A DNA stretch of 64,000 bases from Paraphysomonas bandaiensis (lineage: Eukaryota; Chrysophyceae). Made by a program: the position numbers and the translations under genes. The notes under the pieces are model-generated. The model had not been told where the DNA came from, searched no databases, and saw nothing but the letters and a program-made list of their open reading frames with translations. Location: assembly GCA_965644295.1 (NCBI GenBank), contig CBFFRP010000141.1, forward strand, positions 248,001 through 312,000, in the 5' to 3' direction. This document shows positions 24,724 to 36,947 of this stretch, piece by piece (positions within the stretch are counted from its first letter, which is position 1; each line of letters begins with the position of its first letter).

Positions 24724-25017
24724 GGCTGTGTCTAAAATCTGATGGGTAACAAAAATGAAGGGTAATCGGGTAAAAAAAACAGCATTACCCACCCTGTTTT
24801 TCGCGTTTTGCTTGCTAAAATCGTTTGGGTAAGAGTAATGGGTAATATTATTACCCTAGTATTCAAAGTATGCCCACTAAAAAACAGGATTACCCTTGTA
24901 TCTATTACCCATCAGATTTTAGCAGCACCTTTTTTCCGGTGATAAAAATAATCCTGTTTTTTTACCCGATTATGGATTACCTTTGTAACTATTACCCATC
25001 AGATTTTAGACACGCCC
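24724..25017. mobile_element. Harbinger/Tourist-like MITE
   Basis: 294-bp non-coding element flanked by TAA on both sides (24721-24723 and 25018-25020). The terminal inverted repeats start GGCTGTGTCTAAAATCTGAT on the left and, on the complement, GGGCGTGTCTAAAATCTGAT on the right, and stay alignable for about 65 bp (ATCGGGTAAAAAAA..CAG). A third copy of the arm (CCATCAGATTTTAG) sits internally near 24908-24921. TAA target duplication and GG-starting TIRs are typical of PIF/Harbinger-derived MITEs. No transposase. Confidence 0.85.
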
Positions 25018-25153
25018 TAAAAAAAATCATTTTTAGGTTGATTTTTTAATATATTAAAGTGCTATTTTTTTATTGTAGATATCCATGAATATCTGAGGTT
25101 TTGTGTGTAATCATAAACACTGTTAATGATATGCTATGTACGTATATGTATGT

Positions 25154-25277
25154 ACACACTGTTAAAGTGAGGTATCTACAGTCATTGTATGTATCTATCT
25201 CCTGCTGATGTCTCTACACACTGTTAAAGTGAGGTATCTACAGTCATTGTATGTATCTATCTACTGCTGGTGTATGT
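25154..25277 (+). repeat. 62-bp tandem duplication
   Basis: Two adjacent units starting ACACACTGTTAAAGTGAGGT at 25154 and 25216, identical for the first 47 bases and diverging slightly after that. A shorter relic of the unit start (AACACTGTTAATG) lies just upstream near 25116. Confidence 0.9.
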
Positions 25278-26481
25278 TTACCGCTATGTGCTGCTAGTGT
25301 ATGTATACCTCTGTTAATGGATGGGTGGATGTTACTTATACGGCATTGAAATGACAACTCGCTCTTCTAGTATCTATCAATAACATCACATTACTGCGTA
25401 GTACATCTAATGTTATGTTATTAATCTACTATGCTCTACGTTGTCATGTATGGTCAGCAAGTAGACTAAGGTACCATAAGATATATAAGATATTTGGAGT
25501 ACGAACTTTTCTGTTGGTGCAATGACGAATTTTGTAGAACGCCTACATAAAATGAAGGGTGGAATACAACACATCCAATTTTATATGACTTAAGTATTCT
25601 TGGTGTGGAAAAAGGTGCTGTATGTAATTTGAGTTAGTACTTAAATCCTGTCAACATTAAGTCCCAGATTATGGCGACATGGTATGTATGGATTTTAAAG
25701 TGACGCTGACTTGTTTATGAGTGATCGGAGCAGTATGTTATAGCTTGAGGTGCACAACTCAAGCTGTCTAGTATATTTGGTGTGTGTTGCATGTGCTATG
25801 TTTAATTAGCTCTCGCGTTATTTGAGATTGACAAAGTGGGTTACTGATCTAGCATAAGTGCTAAAAACTGTCTGAAGACATGAATTTAAATCTAGATGAA
25901 CTAGTGTAAGAATATCAATCCAAGTATGTAAATAATGAGTTGTGAACGTTTCTTATAGTATATGGATTAATGGACTCAACAGTTCAAGCTATATCTGATA
26001 AAAGATATCAGAAATATTAATCATAAAAAGAGCCTTTATACTCTCTATACAATATACATAAGACATTACTGAACACATTTTGTTTTCAAATATATAAGTT
26101 TTGAAATGCAAGTTGTATAACACCTGCCATTGTCAACATTACTTTTTTCACAACTGTTCGGGTACTGCAGACACTAATACTCCTGCTTCCACTACATCAG
26201 ACACTTTGACACAGCACGCATACATATATTTATAGAACTTAGTCAGCATTACTTACTTAGTTATTATCATTAATCCCCATTAAAGTTATCTTACGTCTCA
26301 GCCGAAACGGGTATTTAGTATTGAATAGAAAGAACTTATCTGGAGTATATACTACATATCATGGCCCATTAATGGGTGCCCGATTCCCCGCAATTATAAT
26401 GGCAATTAATAAATATGTCCCGATAATTATAATGGCATTACCATTAGGGTTAGCAGGTCCAGCTGTGGACTAGACAGCCGG

Positions 26482-27446
26482 CTACATGATCGCACAGGTT
26501 CTCTTATGGATCGGGGTGACGAGAACGTTATAGAGGTTTTTAAATGCGATGCACAAATTTTTGAGCTGTTGTTCATCATACTGATCAAGAATGAATTTGT
26601 CGGCTTCTGTCTCTTCGTTGTTTCCATCCGTAGCAGTCGCTCTTGCAGCCCTGTGTACTTCTACAACATCAACTTGGACACGGAGATCAATAGCAGCTAT
26701 CCTCAGCCGCGCAGTGTCGTGTTTCATGTTCTCAATAAACTCCCTTAATTTCGAATGCACCTCCTTCAATACTTTACCCTAAATGTTCAGAGTGAGAATA
26801 AATCAAAGATTGAAAAGAAACTGGCTACCTCATTTCGAGCAGCTAGAATATTCGCCGCAGCGTTGAAAATACTGGTTCCTCCGACGAAAATGAATCCTCC
26901 GGCCATGAGTTGGGCTGCAGCGACACTGCCCAAAATGATCAGCCCTGCTGCCTGCAGACAAGGGACCACAAGGCATGCCAGGCCAATGAGAAGCAACGAT
27001 ATTCCACCTAGCAACCTGTAGGTGTTCTTTTGCTCTTCAGCTCGAATTTCGTGGGCATCATTCAACAAATCTTCGAGCATGTCTACATCATCGCCGAACT
27101 CCAAAATTTTGTCAATAATAACATGCAGGCGATTCTTCATCGACTGATATGCTTCGTTTTCGTTAAACATCTTGTCTATGATGCTCCGCTTCTTCGCCAT
27201 GGACAGTTCGGTGCCCAGCGCTCCGTACAAGTGATTGATCTGCGGAATGTAGTCCATTGTATATACGGTCAGTTCCTTACGAATACTCCGATACGTTTTA
27301 ACTTTTTCTAAGAAGGCATTTCTTTTATCCTTTTGGAGCTTACTGGTGTCCAACGCTTCGATCGAACTGTCAATTACCTTGATGGCGTTGGACAAGCTCT
27401 TATATCCTTCTATTATATCTGCTGGAGTGCTCTGGTTGTTTCCCAT
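26482..27446 (-). CDS. Unknown protein with possible N-myristoylation site, coiled coils and two membrane segments
   Basis: Two exons, 26829-27446 and 26482-26778, with a 50-nt phase-0 intron; 304 residues. Starts MGNNQSTPADI, where Gly2 and Ser6 fit an N-myristoylation signal. Residues ~10-140 are helical and charged. Then come two hydrophobic segments separated by a short turn (LLGGISLLLIGLACLVVPCL, and AAGLIILGSVAAAQLMAGGF leading to IFVGGTSIF), then another charged helical part and an acidic loop (DGNNEETEAD). The helix / paired-TM / helix plan recalls apolipoprotein-L-like or other membrane-inserting proteins, but there is no motif to prove it. Function unknown. Confidence 0.75.
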
Positions 27447-29475
27447 ATCTAGTTAGAGATTATATGAATTGTATCTGGATTGTTAGATGGTTATGTTCAT
27501 TGTGGAGTTCCGTTCTTAGCTTTGTGATATCCTCCAGAATTCTCCTATACTGTTCACGGAAACTGGAAATTGCCAATCATAACGATTTTCAATAAAAAAT
27601 ACCAATTTATAAGAAACGATGGCAAAAAAACTCCGAAATATGTATCTGACAATGGAAAAATAGCCTTTTATAGATAGTGGGTTGCATTTTGCTTCGCATT
27701 TTTTCCACATTTAACAAGAATATTCCTATTTTTTTTGTTAGTAGGTCTGTAGGACTGCATGCATAGGCTGTAGTTAAAATATCATATACGAAGAGTGTAT
27801 ATTGCATTGAATATGCGTATGCATCTTATTTTTCGGTAATATATTGAAGTAAATATAATCTATATTACTGCAGTATAACTACGGCTGGAATACAGATAAT
27901 TGTTATCTCAATATTAGAGGCATTTTTGAACAAAAATATTCAAGCGATGTCGATACTGTAATCTATGAAGATGAGCCCTTTGATACAGTAATGAACCATA
28001 TCCAAGTGAGAGCATCCCCCAATATTGAGATCATATCATCATATAAGGGAACACTGTTACTGATCATATTCAATGTGCTGTGTATACTATACAAGAGAAG
28101 ACATGTTTTTACAGTTTACAATGACTATATTGCCTCAGTTAGTTACGCTAACTAGGTTGACTAGGTGATTATGGGGATCACTCTTGACAAAAAAGAGATT
28201 TTGACGCAAACATGGGAGCATATTCTAACCTCAATACGTGAATACAGGTATCGTATACGTGCAATACATCACATTTCTTATTCCCATTCAAATGAAACTT
28301 GGGAAGCATATCCAGATCAAGTCCAGTGCAGTTCTATATTCTCCATCATTGCATGCGTATCAAACCCTACAACCTTAGGATGGGCAAGGATGACAGAGCC
28401 ATCAGTGAACAGATATTGCCATCGATGATTCTAGTAAGTAGGCACTTCTCGGCAATCCATGCACATACCATCCAGGTACTGGGGTGGCACACTTACGTGT
28501 TCTCCAACATCGATGGGTTCATGTTAATGGATGTTTAATGGCCTTCACAACACGACCCCTTTACTGGCAAGAGGTCCATCGTTATATACTAAGAAGCTGT
28601 TTATATATTCTGGATATACATACACTGTGTTAAGTAGATATGCATATTTGAAGTCATTGTTATGTTTGAATGTTTGCTTTGGTGCTCTACAAGCCACTAC
28701 TGTGTTGTGTGGTGTGAGCAAGTACCTTAGACGTTGGATACTCACAATGTGCAATTATAAGAACGACTAGGTTTACAACTAATATTGGCTAGGTTGAATA
28801 AATTATTAATATGACTAGACAGGTATTTCCACCAAAATTAGTGTGACCAGGTAATTTAGCCTATTAGATATTAGACTTGGCTGAATCATATTTTCCAATT
28901 AAATTAGTGGCGGTCCGCTACTAAGAACTAAGAGACACCGAAATACCGTTAATATGTTAGAAGTGCTAATACGCTACTACAGTAATAAATTATTCTCCTT
29001 TTCATCTTACGCACTGAACCGCATGGTACCGTAAAGAAATAGCAGAAGTAATGTTGAATAATCAATGATACTACTACAAGGTATTAATTTAAGTTATGTC
29101 GTACGAAATATTATACGTAGATATATGATAATCGATGGTACCATGTTACGAAATAATGAAAATGACCACGTCAACAAATCCTGCAACAAAAGTGTATTGG
29201 GATCGAGAAGATATAACTTGGTGATTCATTTAATAGCTGACATATTCAAAATTAGAGTCAGCTCCAGGGAATTGACCAAGATCAGTACAAAACTATAAGG
29301 AGCAGACTTCTCTTTCCACACCGAACTTCTGTAGCTATAGGACATCACGCACTCCGTGCTTCGTTTAAAAACAGTTTATTAACAAGCTTTGGTAAGCCAG
29401 TTGCCAACATAGTAGTCATCACAAACTGAATGTCAATAACTATAGCGCAACGCATCGTCTAACATTAGATATTAA
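27447..29475. other. 2-kb region between genes with an orphan exon
   Basis: Contains the exon-like open frame at 27859-28155. Beyond it the sequence is AT-rich with no frame that I would call coding; short ORFs around 28165-28770 have no coding character. Confidence 0.5.
27859..28155 (+). pseudogene. Orphan 3' exon (membrane-protein C-terminus), multi-copy
   Basis: A stop-free frame with no start codon. It follows a good acceptor (TATATTACTGCAG ending at 27873) and runs 93 codons to TAG: YNYGWNTDNCYLNIRG, FEQKYSSDVDTVIYEDEP, HIQVRASPNIEII, then a hydrophobic segment TLLLIIFNVLCILY followed by basic KRRH. A related piece lies on the minus strand near 62474-62580 (YNTDNCCLNIRGFLEQKY). No upstream exons were found on this strand, so it is either the last exon of a gene with undetected exons or a duplicated exon fragment. 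Family not recognised. Confidence 0.45.
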
Positions 29476-31149
29476 TCAGGCATCGAGGTCTTGAACAAAT
29501 AGCGCACCACGTGGAAATAAACCCTACAGAATATATTTAGGATATTTTCTCTTACGCAACAATATATCACCTCAGCTTCCAGAGTGGCACTCTTGTCAGT
29601 TAAATCTTTCTTCGGGAAGTTAGTACTGATCATGAAATGTGCTATTCCAGATCCCGTGTCAGCAAAATGGACTCTAAGAAACGCATACAGCATCTACAGG
29701 GACGTCATTAAAACGATTTTACAATGCAAAGGCAAATAGAACCTCAACAGTATCATCTCTCCAGAATTTCCTAGACACTTTAATTCCATGTGGTAATTGA
29801 AAGCGAATCAGCGCGGTTGATTCAGGCGTGCTTGGTTCCGAACGCACAGAAAGGGAATCTCGATCCCGAGAGAGTTGTGACTCTCTCTCTAGTTCCTCCG
29901 AAAGAGCGATGGCCTCCTCCAGTTCACGGCGCTGTTGCTCCTCTTCCGCTTGTTTCGCTTGCAATTCCATTTCCTGGTTCATAATTCATATATACATTCG
30001 TAAATCACTGACTTTGAAAAGACATACCCGTCTGCGCTCCTCCTGCATCCTACGGTCTGATTCCATAGCCTCCTCAAACTCCCTATCCTGCTCCGCCCGT
30101 AGAGACACCTCTTCTTCTCTGTCAGGAAAATGTCAGAATACAAGTATATCAAACTGTAAAAGTGTAATATCACTGCATGATACAATAAAACATCCACCGC
30201 TGATGCGATTCCACATATGAAAAAACTTGTGCGAATTGAATTATACAATACTACCTTCTCCGCTGAGCATTTCGTGCCCGCATGAGGTGTCCCCGCGACT
30301 GGTTCATGCAAGTCTGAAGCCGCTCTAATAATATTCTCGGCTCGATATTTCCTACAAGAAGTTGAGTTACATTTACTTTGCACATTGCTTCAGTACCCTG
30401 AATTCTATCGACTATCTGCACGGAACGCTCCGACTCGCACAACATCAAAGCCAGAAATGGGAAGGTAGAGACCTTGAGCTGCATACTTAAATTATATGCC
30501 TCAGGATCCCAAACTTGGCCACCCCAGAGAAGGATATCGTTACTGTTGAACAATCGCAAAACGCCTTCCGAGCATAGCACCTGTCTGCAAAAGCCAAGTA
30601 CACTCAGTCATATCAGTAAAGAGAAGAAAAGCTTTTCTACCTGCAGAAGCGATCTGTGTCATCATGAAGGGGAGAGTGAAGATATACCAGTAGGAACTTC
30701 GATTCTCTGTAAGCTTCGGATACAGCCTGATTATAAGATAGAGGCTGGAATTGAGGACTATCCTCTCCATATTTGATTTTAAAATCGCCGCAGAAACGAG
30801 ATGCATCCTGTTCAGGAGTAAGAGATTCTGGGAAAATTTGAAAGACCCATCTCAAAGCAACTCCAAAAAGATCGAAAACATTATTTCCAGATCGCTGGTG
30901 TCTTTGAGCAGGTACATTCTCAACACCTCTAGAATTATCTCCATCAGATGTATGAGTGAATGATGAATCTATTTCACCAATATCTCTATTACGAATAAAT
31001 CTATCAACAGCAGTTTCAAGATTCCAATTATTTTGAAATAAAATTGAACGACATAAATTCATATCTGTAATATTTGTAATTTCAGAGAAATTTTGTAGAA
31101 TTGTTTGTTGTTCTTCATTTAGATCACTCATATCACTAACATCTAACAT
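29476..31149 (-). CDS. FAF2: UBX-domain protein, FAF2/UBXD8-like
   Basis: Six exons: 30641-31149, 30255-30584, 30028-30118, 29743-29973, 29571-29693, 29476-29523; 443 residues (human FAF2 has 445). Order: UBA-like helix bundle (LNEEQQTILQNFSEITN, NWNLETAVDRFIRN), hydrophobic hairpin (NVFDLFGVALRWVFQIFPE), thioredoxin-like UAS domain (SKFLLVYLHSPLHDDTDRFC, TFPFLALMLC), Glu/Arg-rich coiled coil (residues ~285-375), and a C-terminal UBX domain (IRFQLPHGIKVSRKFWRDDT to GLFPRGALFVQDLDA). FAF2 is an ER and lipid-droplet protein that recruits p97/CDC48 through UBX for ER-associated degradation. The UBX S/G motif is restored only after the last two introns are removed. Confidence 0.94.
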
Positions 31150-32005
31150 ATTTCTTCCTTATATGTGAGGTATTGATAGTATAATAAATAATAAATGTAC
31201 TACTCTCTAACACTTCCTGGTGAATATATAGAAACACTTTACTGCAGTCTGATGTACCAGCAGAGTATGATCTTTCGTCAAGGACAATTGCAGTTCCCAA
31301 CTATATACATACATACATATACATACATACATACATACATACATACATACATACATACATACATACATACATACATACATACATACATACATACATACAT
31401 ACATACATACATACATACATACATACATACATACATACATTCATACATACATACATACATACATACATACATACATACATACATACATACATACATACAT
31501 ACATACATACATACATACATACATACATACATACATACATACATACATACATACATACATACATACATACATACATACATACATACATACATACATACAT
31601 ACATACATACATACATACATACATGTACATACATACATACATACATACATACATACATACATACATACATACATACATACATACATACATACATACATAC
31701 ATACATACATACATACATACATACATACATACATACATACATACAGACTGTATATACGTATACACAGTGTACAGTGTATATAGACACCTACTGGAATTTC
31801 TATATGCTATACTGTACGACTATCTGAACACGGGTGGTATTCCCTGTATACAGGATGTAGTCACATTCTCTTGGAATATGTGGGATTGTAACGTTTATAT
31901 AGTTACATAGAGTGAGGCAGCAGTTAACGTTAAGATCTCCATATACACATACATATCTCATAATATAGAGGGCATTATAGACTATCAGTCATAACTACTG
32001 CCTTC
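31150..32005. other. Divergent spacer with large microsatellite
   Basis: Between FAF2-like (-) and EF-hand (+) genes. More than half is the ATAC microsatellite; the rest is AT-rich, presumably carrying both promoters. Confidence 0.6.
31301..31745. repeat. (ATAC)n microsatellite
   Basis: About 440 bp of ACAT/ATAC tetranucleotide, interrupted once by T (31441) and once by a GT step (about 31624). ORFs through it (YIHTYIHT / MYVCMYVC) are artefacts. Confidence 0.98.
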
Positions 32006-34042
32006 ATGGACAGCATTCCAACAGAAATATTAAAAAAACGTGTTAATATACGTATCATTGGAGAAGATGCTACTATAAGTAGTGTATTACACTGTTTAGA
32101 GTATGAGGAACCATACACACTGTCAATGATACTATTGGGACATTCATGTGGTCGTGTTGATGTTATGAAAGATCAATTAGCTGTTGAATTACAGGAATGG
32201 CTTCATGGTAAAAGTTTAATGAAACCTGCTATAGTTGTTTCTCAGCGATTAACTGATACAATGATGAATTATATTAAGTTTGGTAAACCACCTTCACAAC
32301 AGCAGCTATTCATGTGGATGCTTAGTCGCACAGAAATACAACGTAGAAACGATGAATTAAGACTTTTCTTCGGTGGTGTTCCAAAGTCTCTTCGGGATAA
32401 TCAGCAAAATGAGAACAATATTTCATCTACCACTCAGATAGAACCGCTATCAACCCGAGAAAGAAACAACAAGTCACTTGACAGTAAATCAGCTTCGTTT
32501 CGTGAGCGTCCAAAATCCGCCCCTCAGCAAGGGCGGAGGCGAAACAGCAAAGGGGCAATGACAACATTCGCAGTCACTCAGGATATTATTGGAAAAAGTC
32601 ATGCTTTATCTCAACTGCCACAGCAGAAAGTAAAGGGACGCGAGGGTGCCTCACTGTCTTACGTACGAGTAGATTGGACGGATGATCACTATCGCTTGAC
32701 TAATCACATTATGACGCGCCGTCAAGAACTTGAAGCTGCAATGGAAACCCGAAGAAAAATATTAGAAACTTCGAAAACTCGTCAAGTAAAATCAATGGAG
32801 AAGTTCCGTAAGATTCGGGAATCTAATACGAGAAATAGGAAGAACTACAATTGGGCTCAAAATGCATCGTATGAAGTGAGAACACTTGATCGTATTAACG
32901 AGACAGTACAGGAGGATATTATGCGGCAACGCAGCCGGGCTCAACGAGCGGAGGAACACATTCGTTGGACCATGGCTCCTAACGGATTTGTTAACCGTCG
33001 CGGACGGTATCGGAAGGGCATTGTTATTGGCCCTGGACCACTTCCTGCAGATGCAACAACTGCACTGCATGATCCTCGAATTCAGCGGGCCACAGCACAT
33101 TATTACTGGGACCAACACGGGAGGAGACACTTACGGTCAGCAGCAGATATAGATGAACAGTCAGTAGTACAACGAGCAATGCAGGCTATCCGCAAGGCAG
33201 CAGTGAATGCTTCATTGTATAAGTTGGATTTAAAAGCAGTATTCAAGGAAATGGACACCAGCGGAGACGGCTTCATCACTGTGTCGGAGATGGATAAGGC
33301 CTTCATTAGAATGGGACTCAAACTTGATGACGAATCACTGGATGCATTGTTCAGGTATAACTGCTGTAATGTTGCCATGTGTATTAAGCAATGTATGTAA
33401 CGTGTCTGATCCAGGCATTTTGACCCGAATAACTCCGGGTCTATTCACTATGGTGAATTTATGTGGGCATTTTTCAACAGACGCAAATTAGTGTCACAGT
33501 GGAGGTTAGCCACAAAAGGACTTACGAAAAGTCAAATACGTACGAAATTTAGGAATGGAGATATCAATGGTGATGGCAAACTAGGCTTAAAGGAATTTAA
33601 AAGACTTCTCGCCAGTTTTTCTATTCATTTATCTGATACAGATGTCGACTTACTTATTGATAGATTCGACACAGACGGTGATGGTGACCTCGACTTGCAC
33701 GAATTCGCCGCTTTTATAGACAAAGAAATATCCAACAAAGATAGTCCCCCTCCAACGTTATCTGCTTCCACCGGAGGTATTCCGGATGATAACGACGGTT
33801 TGCCACCGTCTTATATGCAAGAGGAAGATGACTACAATGATACTGGACTTAAGACTGAACTTCTCAAACATGTCACCGGAGGTAGTCTCCTGGACAATAC
33901 TGATGTAGCTGAGTATATCAAGTCGTCCAGCTTAAAGGCAACGGATGTACTTGATGCCTCTCAAATTGCAGATATGTTTGAGCGACAATCTCGCGTTGAA
34001 GCAACACTGGGAAAGAAATACTACGATAACCACAGAGTATAG
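32006..34042 (+). CDS. Four-EF-hand calcium-binding protein
   Basis: Two exons, 32006-33354 and 33415-34042, with a 60-nt phase-2 intron; 658 residues. The intron falls between EF-hand 1 and 2 and its removal restores FDPNNSGSIHYGEFM. Calcium loops: DTSGDGFITVSEM, DPNNSGSIHYGEF, DINGDGKLGLKEF, DTDGDGDLDLHEF, in two pairs. The N-terminal ~130 residues form an unrecognised domain (VNIRIIGEDATISSVLHCLE, LSMILLGHSCGRVDV). A basic, Arg/Glu-rich linker (~210-340) looks coiled or RNA/cytoskeleton-binding. Comparable long EF-hand proteins occur in flagellate axonemes, but that role is not shown here. Confidence 0.9.
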
Positions 34043-35015
34043 ACTGTAATTATAAATGGACTCTTTCATCAAAAACTTTATCAATGATTCACTTGCTGTG
34101 TATTAGAAGTATTATATTTAGACACTGAAATATATATTTTTCTGTATAGTGACTGCCATAATAACAAAATGTATTGAGAAACAAATATGCGCTAATTGTA
34201 GAATGGAAGTAGTCTCGAAGGGCCAAAGTTTTATTGTCCCATTGCAGGTCAACTTACTTACAGTATTATTAAAAACAATCATTTTTTATAGCTTATAGTT
34301 GAGTCTTTTTTAGGACACAACTCTCATCAATTGTAAAAAACACTGCACAAAGAACAGAACTCAAGCACTAGATATTGAATTATAGTTGTAGTAGCACAGT
34401 ATTGACTGAATTACGTTAAGGGAGATAGTGCATATTATGATGTTGTAGCAATGAGGAACCACGTCAATCACCAACACTATGTTCTACAAATCATATCTTT
34501 AACAGCTACTATATTTTCAGCTTCGTTGTAGTCATGTATATTCTGTATTTCATTGCTACATAGAATACAGGATAGAGGATAGCTACTAGCGATAGGCTTC
34601 AGCAAGCTTCAAGAAGTACGCACGTAGCTAGGAGTTGGTTGTTGTTCAACACTAGAAATTAGTGGTATTGTTCTCTAATCTTAGTACAAGTTCTTGAGTT
34701 TTCAAGTATGCCAAACGGGGTATCCCGTCCTTTGTACCGTAAAACATTGCATAGTAGATATACCTTACAGCAAGCTGAATAATGCAAGTATATATAACGA
34801 CATTAAACCAAATTTTCTATGGCAATTCTACGAGCCTTTGCTTAAGTCTTCTTTAAGGATGTATGACATCACGGTCCATTATTATTTTACCTTAACACTT
34901 ACTGTGTCGCCCGCGAACATCATCAAATTTTATTACGGAAGATAAATCTTATTCAACACGCTAAGTGCCATATCATACACCCAGTTACAGCGTACTGCAG
35001 AAGTGGCCCGTCCAT
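34043..35015. other. Gene-free spacer
   Basis: About 1 kb between convergent EF-hand and phosphoglycerate mutase genes. Nothing recognised; the open frame at 34694-34945 lacks coding character. Confidence 0.5.
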
Positions 35016-35937
35016 TTACTTTGTTTGGTTCTGTATGGCAGTGCTTAGAATGATCTAACTAGTAATATGAACAAACCTTGACTCCAAGAATTCTATTTCT
35101 TATCTCCTCTTGGTCCCCTAAGTAGCGCCCCTGCAAGGGAGCGATGGCGTCAGGATGGGGAATGGGGCGAAGGTTATCATCCAGCTCGTACACCAATGGG
35201 GCACCAGTAGGAATATTGAGCTCAGTAATCACATCGTTCGGGATGTCATCCAAATATTTTACAAGAGCTCGTAGAGAATTACCGTGGGCTGCAATGATTA
35301 CTCGCTTTCCTGACTTGATGGTAGGAGCGATATCATTATTCCAGTAGGGCAACACACGATCTAAAGTCGTGCTTAGACTCTCTGTGCGAACCTTGATGCC
35401 CAAGTCTTTATATTTTGGGTCATTCTGAGGATAATGTGGACTACTTGTGTCACACTCTGGGGGAGGAGTGTCATAGCTTCGCCGCCATACAAGCACCTGT
35501 TCCTTGCCGTATTTGTCAACTGTCTCCTGCTTGTTCAACCCTTGCAATCCACCGTAGTGGCGCTCGTTCAATTGCCATGCATTATGAATTGGAATGTACA
35601 TTAGATCATTCTTCTCCAATACATGCCATAAAGTACGAATTGCACGTTTTAAGTAGGAGGTGTAGGCAACATCAAACGTCAGTCCGCTACTCTTGATGAG
35701 GTCACCTGCAGCAGCAGCTTCCTTGTGACCCTTATCAGAGAGAGGACAATCATACCATCCAGTAAACTTGTTTTCATTATTCCAGGTCGATTCACCATGT
35801 CGAACTAATACCTATGTATGTATATAATCAGTATAGTGTTAGTGTTAGATGCATTGAGATACCAGTGTATGTTTACTGCGAGTAGAGGCCAATACAGAGG
35901 GTGAAGGACGGGAGATAGACAGACCTCGACGTATCAT
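35016..35937 (-). CDS. 2,3-bisphosphoglycerate-dependent phosphoglycerate mutase, with presequence-like N-terminus
   Basis: Three exons: 35863-35937, 35077-35811, 35016-35030; introns 51 and 46 nt; 274 residues. Converts 3-phosphoglycerate and 2-phosphoglycerate. Catalytic His in [11 protein letters not shown] (His30), [50 protein letters not shown] (second His), [12 protein letters not shown]. The tiny last exon adds NQTK, the normal family end; without splicing the frame would end VCSYY. Exon 1 encodes [20 protein letters not shown] before the enzyme starts: rich in Arg and Ser, no acidic residue, as in mitochondrial targeting peptides. Stramenopiles are known to keep lower glycolysis in mitochondria, so this may be a mitochondrial isoform. 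Confidence 0.95.
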
Positions 35938-36287
35938 GCATAATGAAGTAGTTTGCATTTTTATTTATCTGTTGTAATAAATTGATATAAGGTTTATTGT
36001 TATGGTAGTATAGTATGCATATGCATGCAATGTGCTGGAAGATATGTGTATGTATGTATATGGGAGATGCCATATAGACATACAGCATACAGAACCTACA
36101 TAGATGTAGGTACGTCGGTATACATCTACAAGTTTGCATATGCATTTGTATGTACAGCAGAGTATTATATAGAGACCTCACATCTCACATTCGATTGTTC
36201 TTTATAAAAATATCTGTACTTTCATCTACTTCAAAAAGTTTTATTTATATTATATAATTTTCGAGTGGTAAGTATAAGCCCCTCACC
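35938..36287. other. Spacer upstream of phosphoglycerate mutase
   Basis: AT-rich, with short GTAT repeats at about 36047-36058. No gene seen. The tRNA-Tyr follows. Confidence 0.5.
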
Positions 36288-36375
36288 TGCCTTAGCTCAG
36301 TTGGTAGAGCATTGGACTGTAGAGGTTGTAACTTAGGATATCCAATGGTCGCTGGTTCGAATCCGGCAGGCAGGA
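36288..36375 (+). tRNA. tRNA-Tyr(GTA) with a 17-nt intron
   Basis: Acceptor CCTGCCT/AGGCAGG pairs perfectly over 7 bp, discriminator A. D-arm TAGCTCAGTTGGTAGAGCA, anticodon stem TTGGA/TCCAA, anticodon GTA at 36319-36321, T-arm GCTGGTTCGAATCCGGC. An insertion between position 37 (36322) and 38 (36340), 36323-36339, is the usual place of a tRNA intron; eukaryotic tRNA-Tyr genes commonly carry one. Confidence 0.96.
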
Positions 36376-36589
36376 GACCATTAGGTGACGGGCCACTTCC
36401 TTTTTTTGCACACTATGCATACTGTATTCCGACTGTATTTTCCTTCATATTGTTTTTTTGGATACAGCAGGATGTGTGCTATGTACTGTACAGCAGGAGC
36501 ACCAGTATAAGTAGCATTGCCCATAGTACATAATCTCATATGGCCATATATACATACGTATATGATAACACTGACACATATATATACAC

Positions 36590-36771
36590 ATATATACATA
36601 CATACATACATACATACATGCATACATACATACATACATACATACATACATACATACATACATACATACATACATACATACATACATACATACATACATA
36701 CATACATACATACATACATACATACATACATACATACATACATACATACATACATACATACATACATACAT
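36590..36771. repeat. (ATAC)n microsatellite
   Basis: About 180 bp of ATAC/CATA repeat with one interruption (CATG near 36618), ending some 175 bp before the ATG of the ORF at 36948. Confidence 0.98.
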
Positions 36772-36947
36772 CCATCTCAGATTAATTGGATTCATTTCCA
36801 TCACATCAAGCCTTCATGTAACATCCTCTAGTCACCTATAATCATCTCATCATATCTTATAACACCCATAGCCTATAGTTTTAATCATACAGTGTATGTA
36901 GAGATCATTCATATGGAGAAGAGCCTATAGCTGAACAAGTAATCCAT

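Larger units (their letters stand above)
24460..26481. other. 2-kb gene-free region with MITE and tandem repeat
   Basis: Holds a TA-rich run with short ATAC repeats just upstream of the kinase (24513-24540), a MITE (24724-25017) and a 62-bp tandem duplication (25154-25277). The rest is AT-rich with no coding signal. Confidence 0.55.

Noticed and set aside
28165-28770. Three overlapping plus-strand ORFs
   Set aside because: Low-complexity codon use and no splice-compatible neighbours; no recognisable motif.
36312-36533. ORF starting MDCRGCNLGYPMVAG
   Set aside because: It overlaps the tRNA-Tyr gene and has no coding character beyond it.
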